Origin: Calocera cornea HHB12733
Taxonomy: Eukaryota > Basidiomycota > Dacrymycetes > Dacrymycetales > Dacrymycetaceae
NCBI GenBank assembly: GCA_001632435.1
Contig: KV424048.1
Span: 2,794-66,793, forward strand
Direction: 5' to 3'
DNA: 64,000 nt
In this document: positions 44,609-55,310 of the stretch, piece by piece
Layout: each line of letters begins with the position of its first letter
Numbering within the stretch: the stretch's first letter is position 1
Made by a program: the position numbers and the translations under genes
Notes under the pieces: model-generated
The model's input: the letters and a program-made list of their open reading frames with translations, nothing else
The model's database searches: none
Told to the model about the DNA's origin: nothing

Positions 44609-44945
44609 TGGCGACAATGCTGTTTCAACTGCCTTCCGCTGAGCCATGAAGTTGCTCGTAAGAGAAATCTTCCTCCTCCATGTTTCGTCCATGGTCCCGT
44701 TCTCATCAGACTACATAGGTGGACAAAGAGCTTCGCAACATCTCGCTCAGGACCAACAAATACAACCGGCGCACGTGTCGCTCCGAAAACTCCATGTTCA
44801 CCCTACTGGCGACAATGCCCTTCCACCCGCCTTCCATAAGGCGACAGAGTCTCCCGAAAGGGCAACCTTTCTCAGTCCACGGGCCCGATGCCATCGGACA
44901 TCTGCTACATGAGGAGCTTGCAACGTCTCGTCCGGTGCCTATAAG
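44609..44945. repeat. diverged tandem repeat in a promoter region
   Basis: Two collinear units, starting at about 44609 and 44806 (period near 197 bp), share CTGGCGACAATGC, the following C-rich TGCCTTCC block and GAGCTT-GCAAC-TCTCG at their ends. They sit directly before the TATA box of the secreted-protein gene. Confidence 0.55.
44940..44945 (+). promoter_or_regulatory. TATA box of the secreted protein gene at 45027
   Basis: TATAAG lies 87 bp before the ATG, at the end of the tandem repeat. Confidence 0.45.
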
Positions 44946-45026
44946 AACAGGGCTGACCATGGGTCGAACCTCAGCAGCTGCGGTTGCCCCCCAAACCCCC
45001 TGACACAAACTTCCTATCACCACACG

Positions 45027-45746
45027 ATGCTCGCAGCCGCCATTCTTTTTGTTAGCTTGTCTTTGGCTGCTACGGTATACGCAGCTCCTCAGATCGTTGG
45101 TGTCATCTCGTGCAGCTCTCTACGTAAGCGTCTCACTATCTTCCCTATGGCGACGACTGAGACTTAATCGTAGCCGATGCTGTTGGTGAATTGGACTACA
45201 GCACCTCAGCCATCGCTCCTCTTGGCGGGTATCGCACCACTACCACCGCTGGTTCTGAGGAAGGCGGCTATCCGGAACTGACCGTTGACGTGGAGAACCC
45301 GGCATGCAGCCTTGTCGAAGGACAACTCTTCGGGTTCTACACGTGCACGTCAACGTTCATGAACTATACACAAACCGAAACTATCAAATATGGCGAGTCT
45401 ATCAGAGCGGCTTCTCGGCGCCGGACTAACAATGGTGGTAGGCGTCATCCAGGACGTGGCTTCAGGACAATGCCTGTATGAGTACGAAAACAACCTCACA
45501 CTGCAGGACTGCTACATCTCGGACGACTCCGGCCAAGTGCTGCAGTTCTTCGCGTTAGGCGGTCCGGTGTCCGCGTCTACTTTGACGTTGGTCCGCCAGC
45601 GCTGGGACGGCGTCAACCTCCTCGGCCTGGACTTGGTTCCAACTGCCCCACCCAGCCCGCTGGCCGATTTCCCTGTGACATTGACATCCCCTAGCGCGAC
45701 TATTTCGAATATCCTCTACTTGGAGAGTGGTACAGCTTGCCTGTAA
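45027..45746 (+). CDS. secreted protein of unknown function, copy 1, with a GC-AG intron
   Basis: Three exons, 45027-45123, 45174-45392 and 45442-45746; phases close to 206 residues. It has a signal peptide (LAAAILFVSLSLAATVYA) and a mature domain with conserved Cys pairs: VISCSS, NPACS, YTCTSTFMNYT, GQCLYE and LTLQDCY, and a C-terminal GTACL. The pattern GQCL...NLTLQDC...QVLQFFALGG loosely recalls ricin-B-type trefoils but is not diagnostic. The second intron (45393-45441) begins gcgagt, not gt; the paralogue at 58177-58869 has gttagt at the same codon position (KYG split after G). A branch-point-like ctaac precedes the acceptor. Confidence 0.85.
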
Positions 45747-46609
45747 GAGGGCAGCTTGGGGCTATCATCCGACGTGTAGGTCTGCTCTTGTCACAGACAT
45801 TCACAGACATTTCCTAGTCACGGACATTAGCTTTTCATCACCTTTCACATACGTACGTATCCCTTAGAGTGTTGCCTCATATCTGCAACTCCTATGGACA
45901 TACGGCCACACTTGGCGACGTCGCTTTCTGTGTAATTCATCAAAAGCGTGTCCGTCAACCTGTACCGGCAGCACCATCATTGCGCTGCCGGCCGATAGTA
46001 GCGAGAACTGCATTTGAGGACAGCAAGAAGTCATGCAGAGCCAATTAGCTGGTGGTCGAAGCAGACCCTGATGACATCGTACTGCTTACGTCCGCGACCA
46101 CCATCGCGGCGATGGGAACACAGCCCGCCTCGAAAACAACCGCAGCATGCTCCGCCCATTGGCCCTTTTGCCAGCATGACTGCGCATCCCGTCATCCTTA
46201 AGCCTACCCGTTCACGTGAGTCGGCCAATTTGCCTCTGCGCAAACTGCGAGCCCGCCCTGGCCAGGGTCCAACTCGGCTTCTGACCTAACGTCACCGGCT
46301 GGGTCCCTTGGCTTGGCTGGCAGGATCCTCTGAGCCTTGCGCGTTTGACGTGAACGCCAGACATGGTGCGCAGCAGTTGTGCGTGCGGCGTAGGCAGAGG
46401 CTCGATGGGCGCTATCGTGGGGACGACTTCGACACGTATGCATCGGCTTGACACGGACTAGCACGGACGACGTGGACCGCTCTCCTGCCGGTACGGTGGG
46501 AAGATGGTCGTATATAAGGTGTGCAGTGAGGAGACGATGAGCTGCAGAACAACAACCAACAATCGATTCGCACATCCAACCAACACTAGACTCCCAATCC
46601 ATCAAAGCA
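45747..46609. other. intergenic region
   Basis: No supported gene. A TATATAAG element at 46511-46518, 99 bp upstream of the next ATG, is the likely promoter of the NAD(P)-binding gene at 46610. Confidence 0.4.
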
Positions 46610-47515
46610 ATGGCTACCCAAAACGTGCTCTTCTTCGGCGCCTCCCGCGGCTGTGGCTTCTACGCGATGCTCCACGTCCTCCGCTCCGGCGGGCGGGCGA
46701 CGCTCCTCCTGCGCAACCCGGACACCCTCACCTCAAACCCCGAGTTCCAGGCGCTCTCCTCGGAGCAGCGGGAGCGCGCGACTCTGGTCAGGGGCGATGC
46801 TTATGTGCACGAGGACGTCGCGCGCGTGGTGGACGCTGCAGGCCCGGGGATGGACACGGTCGTGTTCAGTCTCGGCGTTCGGCCAGGTCAGCCATCATCC
46901 CCTCCCTCTCGTAATCAATGCCTCACACGGTGATACAGCGAGCCTGCCCAAGCTAACCTGGTCCCGGGGGTTCATCCTCGACCCGCCGCAGCCTTGCGCG
47001 CGCGCGATGGTCATGCTGCTGTCGGTGCTGCAGGAGCTGAACCGGCCCAACCTGCGGCTCGTGATCATCTCCTCCATGGGCATTGGCGAGAAGCATAAGG
47101 AGCTGCCATGGCTGCTCAAGGGCTTTTACGGCTGGCTGTTGTATGATGCGCATGCGGACAAGGGTGAGTCTCTTCTCCAAGGGTTTGCGCGAGGAAAGGG
47201 GGTTAACATCCACCAGACGCGCTCGAGTACATCTCTCTTCGCGCATCGCAGCACCCGACGCCCGCGCGCGTGCCTGAAGCGCAATCGATGCCCGACTCAG
47301 CCGCCGCCCTCCGGAGCGACTGGCTGCCCGAGCTCGTCGTCCTCCGCCCGGCGTTCTACACGGACGGCAAGGAGACGGGCACAGTGCGCGCCGCGCCGGT
47401 CGTCAAGGGCGCGTATACGATCTCGCGGCGCGATGTGGGGAGGTTCGTGGCTGAGGAGTGCTTGGAGCCGAACGACAAGTGGGTCGGAGAGGACGGCGTG
47501 GTGATCGCTTACTAG
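46610..47515 (+). CDS. NAD(P)-binding (NmrA/SDR-like) protein, tandem copy 1
   Basis: Exons 46610-46886, 46939-47163 and 47217-47515; phases close to 266 residues. The N-terminal beta strand plus GASRGCG glycine loop is a Rossmann NAD(P)-binding motif, and LLLRNP follows strand two. An IISSMGIG block resembles the active-site Ser strand of extended SDR/NmrA proteins, but no YxxxK catalytic pair was seen, so it may bind the cofactor without classic dehydrogenase activity. It ends TISRRDVGRFVAEECL...GVVIAY. Cytosolic. A very similar gene follows 331 bp downstream in the same orientation. Confidence 0.85.
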
Positions 47516-47845
47516 ATTTGCTCGTATAGCCCCAACTCACTTGTATACCCAGCCCATTCCCCAATTATTCCTCGACTGCCATATTGATACATATGTTTAC
47601 CACGGTCCAAACTTTGACCAACTAAGGCGCTCGTGAATGCGGTGGTCCCTTGGGCGTTAGCAGGGTCCTGGCCCGGCATGCCGTATGTCGCCACATGCAC
47701 CACGGGGCTGACAGCTCCTGACTCATGCATATCCATATCAGGCTTGTGACTGTCTCTCCCATCCTACAATAGGCGCGACGTCGACCCAGCAACCCAGCAA
47801 ACACGACACGCACTTTCAACCGAGCCCACCTCTGGTTATCGCCCA

Positions 47846-48752
47846 ATGTCCACCCAGAACGTTCTCCTCCTCGGCGCCTCCCGCGGCTGCGGCTTCTACG
47901 CCGCGCTCACCCTGCTCAAGGCGGGCGGGCGGGCCACCCTCCTCCTGCGCAAGCCCGAGGCTGTCACGTCCAACGCAGAATACGAGGCGCTGTCCCCCGA
48001 GGAGAAGGCGCGCGCCACGATCGTCCAGGGCGACGCGTTCGTCGAGGCGGACGTGCAGCGCGCGATGGACGCGGCGGGTGAGGGACTTAGCACAGTGGTA
48101 TTCAGCATCGGTGCGCTCCCTTGTCCCCTCCCTTCTCCCACACACAGAGCTAACGCATCCGCAACACAGGTGGCGTACCAAAGTACGAATGGCCGTTCTC
48201 GTTCAAGCTCGACCCGCCCATGGTCTGCGCGCGCGGGATGGCGACCCTCCTCGCCGTGCTGCACAAGCAGCTCCCGCGGCCCGCACCCCGCATAGTCGTC
48301 GTCTCCTCCATGGGGCTGGGAGAGAAGCACGCTGAGGTGCCGCTCGCGCTGCGAGTGACGATCTACGGCTGGTTCCTCGAGGAGCCGCATAAGGATAAGA
48401 GTGCGTTCCGTCCTCCGCCGACAGCGGCATACAGCTGGGCTGAACAGCGCATACAGTTGCAGCGGAGTACCTTGCGCTCAAGGCGTCCAAGTTCACCACC
48501 CCAGCCGAACCTGAGGCGGCCACCCTCCCCGCCGAGGCCGCTTCACTCGCCTCTGACTGGCTCGACGAGGTCGTCCTCGTGCGCCCGGCGCTGCTCACCG
48601 ACGGGGTAGAGTACGGCAATCTTCGCAGGGCGGCTGTGGTCCCGAACGCATATACGATCTCGAGGCGGGATACGGGCAAGTTTATCGTTGATGAGTGCTT
48701 GAGGGGGAGCGACGAGTGGGTTGGCGAGCAGGGGGTCGTGATCGCATATTAG
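47846..48752 (+). CDS. NAD(P)-binding (NmrA/SDR-like) protein, tandem copy 2
   Basis: Exons 47846-48110, 48170-48400 and 48463-48752; phases close to 261 residues. It shares with copy 1 the GASRGCGFYA loop, VVFS, SSMGLGEKH, the TISRRDTGKF block and the terminal GVVIAY, and both introns lie at the same positions and phases. A tandem duplication is clear. Unlike copy 1, the spacer before exon 3 contains several decoy AG acceptors, so alternative splicing there is possible. Confidence 0.85.
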
Positions 48753-49870
48753 CTGGACTGGGTATGCTTTCTCGTGTAGGGTATGGACGCAGTTATTCGT
48801 TCCCATTGTATGTATTTGTGTACTAATAATATTGCCACCTCGTTGAGCTTCCGTCCGCCAGCAAGTGACAGCGGGGAAGCAATACAATACAACCCAAGCC
48901 GCCGATGCCGCACTTCGTGAAACAGCGACAAAGAACGGTCCTCCACATTCCGTCCTCCTCCGCGCTTCCTTACTCGCTTCCACACGCTCTGGAATATTCG
49001 GACCGTCCGACCATACATCGATTGCATAATGGTCAGGGTAGGTGGGATGATGTGCCGAGCGGTCAGCACGTCAGAATGAAGAATGAAGAATCGGAGAATT
49101 CAGAAGCCTCAGCGGGCGATCGCAGAGCGTGAGAAGGCGGGATAGGGGACCGGCCGGGCGCATGACGACGCCGTTGCATGCCGTTGCTGATAGATATCTC
49201 TTCGCTGTCTCGCGCGCGTTCCCGAATGTACAGTGGTGTCGTATGCGCGCGGGCTTCTGTCTTGCCTGCCGAGCCACCTACCCTGCGGCATGTGAGAACA
49301 ACGGGGCGGGAGTGCGTAGTGCGTTGACTACTAGCGCTGTTGGGTGACGTGCACGATCAGACGGACATGATCACTGCTGCTCTACTAGCGCGCCGAGATC
49401 ATGCGCGCCTCCAGGGACGACACCGGATTACCTCATAGGGCCTGCTTCTCCCCAGATCCCGCAACGCGCATCGCGCATATACGCATGGAATAGGATAATA
49501 ATGTTATGATTGCAATGCCACGGCGATACCTGATAGGCTACGTGCGACGTTGTTGTGTGTGGGAAAATACATGCATAGGGATGCTGTCAGGGGTGCTAGG
49601 GATACAGTGCGGCTATTGAGGAAGAACGAAGAAACGGAAGACAGAGTTGCTTGCGGAACTGTTCTATCGGGAGACCATAGAGCTTGAGTGCGCGGGAGAC
49701 TGGGAAGAGGCGAGTGCATATGGGCGATGGTATCGAGCAGACCGGGAAAGGAAACTTGCAGGTGCGGGCGCAGCGATCCGTTGGCGGCGCGGATGTCGAC
49801 GGTTGAACTCCTGGAAGGGGAGGCGTTGAAACATGCGTTTTAGGCGGCTTGCGTGGCCCCCACGGACCTC
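48753..49870. other. intergenic region
   Basis: No gene, RNA or repeat that I can support in 1.1 kb. Confidence 0.4.
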
Positions 49871-50143
49871 CTAAGCCTTGTCCTTGCGCATCCTCCACTG
49901 GCTCTTCCTGTGCCGGTCATCACCGCCGCCCCCCGACTTGTCCTTTGCCATCTGCTCCTGCCTGAGCGCCTCCAGCCACAGCTTGCGGGTGTAGTCGTGC
50001 AGCGCGCGGGCGTAGGACGAGATGGGGTCGTCCTCGTGGCTGCGGAGGTCGCTGCTGAAGGAGGAGTGATCTGTTGAGGAGGTGGGCGAGTAGGAGGCCG
50101 GGTCGTGCACGGGCGTACTGGGGGCTTGTTGCGCGACCATCAT
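49871..50143 (-). CDS. small hypothetical protein (90 residues)
   Basis: Single exon from tandem ATG codons at 50143 to TAG at 49871-49873. The N-terminal half is Ser/Pro/Asp-rich and disordered. A central predicted helix, ISSYARALHDYTRKLWLEAL, looks amphipathic, and the tail is basic (RHRKSQWRMRKDKA). Short proteins with a YARxxHxYT helix occur in mushrooms, as far as I recall, without known function. No signal peptide or membrane segment. Confidence 0.5.
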   Translation of the reverse strand: MMVAQQAPSTPVHDPASYSPTSSTDHSSFSSDLRSHEDDPISSYARALHDYTRKLWLEALRQEQMAKDKSGGGGDDRHRKSQWRMRKDKA

Positions 50144-53100
50144 AGTGGGAAGAGCGGGGGGGGGGCGAGGATAGTGGGCGGTGTGGAGAGGAGATTGGGG
50201 CGAGAGTGCGGCGGTGAGAGGTGAGGGTGTGCAGGGGTGAGGCGTGTGGGCGGGAGGTGGGCTCGATTGTCCAGGGGGAAATTACGACTGTGGTCAGGGT
50301 GGGCTTTATAGTTGTAACCCTGGTGTTTTGAGGGGAGGGAGGGAGGCGGGACCGGGACGGGGTTGGTTGAGTGTCTGTGATTGGAAGAGAGGGGCTGCTC
50401 CAACTGGGGCGTGTACTGGGAAGAGGGTAGAAGTGGTCAGTGCGCGGGAAGCGAGCGAAGCGGAGAGTCAAACACGACGTACTTGCTACCGTCACTGCGC
50501 GCTGGGTGGCAACCTACGGCGGTCAGAGGCTGTCCCGCGCTGGCCACGAACGACCGGTGGGAGTGGAAGCGGATCGGACGCAGATGGGGGCAGAGCAGCG
50601 CCCGCAGAGTCGCGGTCATGCCCGGCGCGTGTGAACGGCCAGCATACGAGTCGATGACGTGGGGCTCTCCAATTACACCCAAACTGTGGGGCGGCACGCC
50701 CGGTGGAGCTTCTCCCCGCCGACGCGGAGGCTTCCATTCAGAACTCTGCTCGCCCTCCCCCGCTGCGCCCGACCTTCGTCAATCGGCCGCCACAGAACGT
50801 GGCCTGGAGCTTCCCACCGTGCCAGTGCAGAGCTGAGCGCCTTCGCCGTTGACTTGGCCACATTTCACAGACGATTTCCTCAGCACAGTCGGGCCAGGAA
50901 AAGAAATTCCGGGGCATAAACAAGTCAAAGGGTCCTAGTGAGGGTAGCGCATGCCTGATCAAAAGCACATGCACCAAGCGGAAGCAGACTCCCTAATGGG
51001 CGTCATGCTGTGCTGGCCCTTCCGAAGCCTGATCTCCGTTGGACCCCTACGCCGGACGCAAATCGAGCCTGCGCGCCTCGTCCTCTCGTCTCGCCATGTT
51101 GACGAGACACTCCATGATCGCCTCTTCCTCTTCTCCTCGCCCGTCGTCATGGGCGCCAGGCTTGGAAGGGCTCTCCAACCATTCTCCCAACCGAGACAAG
51201 ACATCATACTCCGATGATCTCGCCGTTCCTCCTTCCCCCTTATAACGCGTGAGCGATCGTGCCCAGTCCGCATCCTCGCCCCCTCGGCTGTTTATGTGGT
51301 CATAAAAAATTGGGATCGGTAGATCTTCCCCCTAAATTACCGCATAGCCGTCGAAGAGCGGTAAGAGGAGATCATCGGCGTCATGGGTACCTGAAACAGG
51401 CTTCACCCACTTCCGGTCCCCTATGCACCGTCTTTCTCGCCACGATGAGAAATCCAGTCACCGCAGAAAGCGATCTGGGCGAACAGCGACCCCAACTCCA
51501 ACGGAGCATAGGGTGAGAGACACGAAGCGTTCCCTACTAGTTCTTCCAAACGGAACCTGAGCATGCGCGAGCCCACCGTATGACGGGAGCGACGACGGCT
51601 CGGGGCGGCTCCACGCGCTCCGATTGGCTCCCCGCTCCGCTTCCAGGGTGGGTAGCCAACGGTGGCCATACTTCGAGCTCCAACGGAGAAGGAGCAAGTT
51701 TACTCAAATAACACTGGTGTTTCTTTTGAGACGTTCTGCGTGTCAACATATTGAGATGCGCGGAGGACCACCTGCCTACTTCACCTTCACTGTCAAGAAG
51801 GAGTGTCTTCTCCGCGTCGGATATGGCTCATGACCGAGTCGGAAGCCCACGCATGCTTTGACACGAATAAGAATAAGTGATCCCGGGCGGTCGCCACAAG
51901 CACAAACCGTCACGATCACGGGAACATGGTGGAGCCCGAAGAGCGCGGGGCGACCCTCTGCGATCCCTACGCCTCCTCATCCGACCACCTTTAGACATCC
52001 GGGTGCCAGTGGCCGCAGGGTTACAGGCAGCAATTGAGCTCGCCATGAAGAAGCACTGACGATATTTTCCACGGTGGTCGAGGCCCGGTTCTTTACTTGT
52101 GTCGTCAGGGCTCCGCACGCTCCTGGCTCCACAGCAGGTGGGGCCTTCAGGAACTACAGTGGTACTGGTGGCCTCGTGATGGCTGGACCTTGTCAAGTTG
52201 TCTCCAGATCTTGAGGGTCGGACAGGGTGAGAGGTCTACCACGACTCTACACTTCACAAAGTCCCCCTTTCGCCTGGCACCCTGCCTCACTTAACTGAGA
52301 TGCTGCTTGGCCTCACTGCTCACTGAACCTCACGGACCTGGGGGATTCCCTTAGCACATTGGTGGCTTCGGCAGGAGCCACGGGCACTGGGAGTCAACTG
52401 TTTTTCGGCTGGGCCGCTCTCCTCAGAACATCAAGCAGCACTCCGAGTTGGGTCATCGGCAGTCTTGGGCAGGAGAACAGGGCACGGAGAACGCCCAGTG
52501 TCGCTTTGAGCGACTCAACAGGGTCTGCGCAGAGGTCGTCACGTCGGAAGACCGAGCAGAGTTGCTACGGTGCGTCCATGCTGCGCACGACCTCGTTCAT
52601 CGCTGACATGCTCACATATCATGCCAGAGCACACCACTGGCAGAGCACTGAGGCGCGCAGTTCCGAACACGCCACGCACGATGTCCTCTGTGAGTGCTAT
52701 GGCTGTGGCAGACTTCCCGGAGCTCCCTGCATCGTAATGTTCACGGCCTGAGCCAGGGGACCTCGATCCGCCCAGTGCCTGACTTTTATAGGCAGTGTTC
52801 CGCCCATCACTCATGTTCCGCTCTGCGCACCAGCCAGCGATGCTCCTCACAGCATCATCTATCGAGCAGAGCGGAGTTCCACGTCATGCTACGCTTCGGC
52901 TTTCCCCGGTCAACGGTCGAGGACTGAACCGCGGCGTTGCTTGCCTTCACGCTCGCGCAATGGTTCGTGGGCGCTTGGCGTCGGGCGCGTCTCGGTGGTC
53001 TCCGTCAAGTGTTCCAAGATAGAACGAAAGAAATCACACCCATTCATACCAGCCCAATACGACGTCCGCATCGCCTATCAGTCGCGCAGCTACTGGCATT

Positions 53101-53643
53101 CTAGAAAGACGGAGACGGGGCCGTTCGAGAGTCACGTGATTGATGAAGGCTGTCCGTTCCCATGCTTCTCCGCGACCTAGGCGGGCGGCCTGGGCGGCTA
53201 GGGTCTATACTTCTTGTGTTCCGCTCTGCAACAGGGACACGTCCACGGACTCCTGTGCAGGTCAGCTGCCCTCCCGTCCCGCAATAATACAAGCCGGACA
53301 CGTACAACGCGCATTCTACGCCCTTCTCGCGCCGGCGACGCGTGCACCGGACAGCCCATCATCACACCATCAAGGATGGGCAGTACCTTTCCTCTCCCGG
53401 AGCTCGGCAACCCGGTTACGGTGGGACCCGTCCCTGCGCGCTTCGTGACTTCGTGTTGGGCACTGCGACGGTGACTGGGTGCCCTGACCGAGCGCCAGGT
53501 CCGTCCGTCTGGTATAAGAACGCAGCGCTCAGCGCGGGAGGGTCACCATCCTCACTTAGCCTCTCAATCCACTCTCACTGCCCAACACGTCTTTCCTCCG
53601 CCAACTCGCCAGCTCCCGCATCCGCACACTCCCCTTCAGAACC
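50144..53643. other. 3.5 kb segment without recognised genes
   Basis: Many short frames on both strands, none with a domain, a plausible start or consistent splicing. It is CG-rich at the left and of mixed composition from 51 kb on. A TATAAG at 53513-53518 precedes the gene at 53644. It may contain a non-coding RNA or decayed sequence, but I see no specific support. Confidence 0.35.
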
Positions 53644-54237
53644 ATGTCCACCGCTGCTGCTGCTAAGAGCCAAATCCTCACTCCCAAGCCGGGCCAGGCG
53701 TACCACGTGGGCTCTGTCATCCCCTTTACGTACAGCCTGGTGTACAACCCGGCGCTGTACGAGCCACCCACGGTCGACATCCTCCTCCAGAAGGATGGCG
53801 ATGATTTTGCTGTCGAGGTGAGTCAGCGCTGGCAGAGCGGGAGAAAGGAAGCGAGCTGACGCACGCTGGTAGATCGCCAACGCTCTGTCGCCCGATAGCA
53901 GCAACTTCGACAACGGCGTGCTGAGCTGGCCGATCAACCTGGCCTCGTTTGCCAACGCGGACTTCACCGCGGGCGACTACAGTGCGTTCACTCCCTTCCC
54001 CTCGCTCCCTACGCACCCCCGGAATCTGACCACCGACTGCCTGTAGAGCTCATTACCATCCAGCACAACACACAGAAGATCGTCTTCCGGGACGGGCATT
54101 TGCAGACGCGCCAGGTGACGGGTGACCAGAGCCTGCGGCTCACGCTCAACCTCGGCCCGGGGCCCGTCGTCCCTCCCGGCACTGTGGGCCTGGAGCCGGG
54201 CCCGGTGATTATCACGCAGGATGGGAGCTCGAACTGA
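53644..54237 (+). CDS. Ig-like small protein, copy 1 (no signal peptide)
   Basis: Exons 53644-53817, 53873-53981 and 54047-54237; phases close to 157 residues. The beta-rich N-terminal part ILTPKPGQAYHVGSVIPFTYSL, then VDILLQKDGDDFAVE at the end of exon 1, matches the paralogues at 60177 and 61481, which share both intron positions and phases. It lacks their signal peptide: the N-terminus is MSTAAAAKSQ. It also lacks the Cys pair in exon 2 (replaced by SPDSSNFDNG), as expected for a cytosolic version. The opening block resembles the Ig-like repeats of fungal Kre9/KNH wall proteins, but the assignment is weak. Confidence 0.75.
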
Positions 54238-55310
54238 GCGGGCGGACTCGGAAGAGAATGAGGAGCTCGAAGCTGTATGCACATGAATAGGTCGATAATT
54301 CGAAATGAATGCATGCATATGCCAGAGCAGAGCTGAAAGAGTCTTCTGGTCGACCGTGAGGCTGCCTGCGTAGACCGCGCCGCTGCCGAGGCTGCCCAAG
54401 ATCCGCCGTGGCTTCCCTCGGCTGGGGGGATCGCTTGAGCGCGGCGGCGGTCATCGTAGCGTGTCGAGTGGAGTTTAACAGCAGGTGACCAGGCAGCTAT
54501 TGTACGGGAAGAGGCAGCCAGGACCGCGGCATCGGTAAGAAAATTTGCTACGACGTAGGGCTGGTCATCCACGAGGAACCTGTTGCCAGGATACGGGAGA
54601 TCAGGGTAGTCGGCATGAACGGCGAGCGGGTTAATGCCGCTAACGCCGCACAGAACACGAAGCAGCGGCGTGGGTGTCAACTCTACGCGCGCAGGAATCA
54701 GCCAGGATCGCGGGAAGATGGTCGCTGATAAGGCGCGTATCCGGAGTGCCGGTGCCAAATTTTCAGTGCATTTGTAAGGTGCAGTGTGTTCACCGCTCGA
54801 GTCATTGCGGACAGCGCTGCGCAGTGCTTGAAGAGGAGGTTTGATTGGACGCGGGGGACTGCCTGCAGGGGTTGATCGACGCGCATCGATCAACCCGTCG
54901 GTGACGTGTGTCGAGGGCGTCACAAGCACCGCGGGTGCATTCAGCGCAAATATGCGGCACCCAATTCATTCCTGCACCAAATCACGCTGCCGCTCTGCAC
55001 ACCTTTGCTGTCCTGATTTGGGAGTGCGGTTCAGCAACACAGGGGCGACGAGCACAAGCACGAGCAGTGATACGGTATCGACGGCGCCATCCACCCGCAT
55101 ACCCGCACTCCAGACGCCCACCTGCTCCGGGTTACCCTCACCCTTGCACCCTTACCACCGCCCGCCAAAGTGTCCACACGCCTCCCAGATAAATATCAAC
55201 GCATACATCTCGCGTCCTCGCTCCGACAAACCTTTCTACCTCTATCTGCCCATACTCGAGCTTATCGAACACAACTGCAAGGCCCCGTCTCCCACTAATC
55301 TCGGCGATCA
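54238..55310. other. intergenic region with a perfect hairpin
   Basis: No gene is supported; the long minus-strand frame (54009-54929) crosses the Ig-like gene and looks like noise. The region includes a 10 bp perfect inverted repeat at 54869-54896. Confidence 0.4.
54869..54896. repeat. perfect 10 bp inverted repeat
   Basis: GGGTTGATCG and CGATCAACCC separated by eight bases (ACGCGCAT). It could form a hairpin or be a dimeric binding site. Confidence 0.6.

Larger units (their letters stand above)
43671..45026. other. intergenic region upstream of the secreted protein at 45027
   Basis: No gene. The right part (44609-44945) is a diverged tandem duplication described separately. Confidence 0.4.

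Noticed and set aside
50144..53643. Possible gene in the 3.5 kb empty stretch
   Set aside because: Frames of 70-150 codons exist on both strands, but none continues across splice sites or shows a recognisable motif.
54009..54929. 306-codon minus-strand frame
   Set aside because: It crosses exon 3 of the Ig-like gene and intergenic DNA; no domain or start support.
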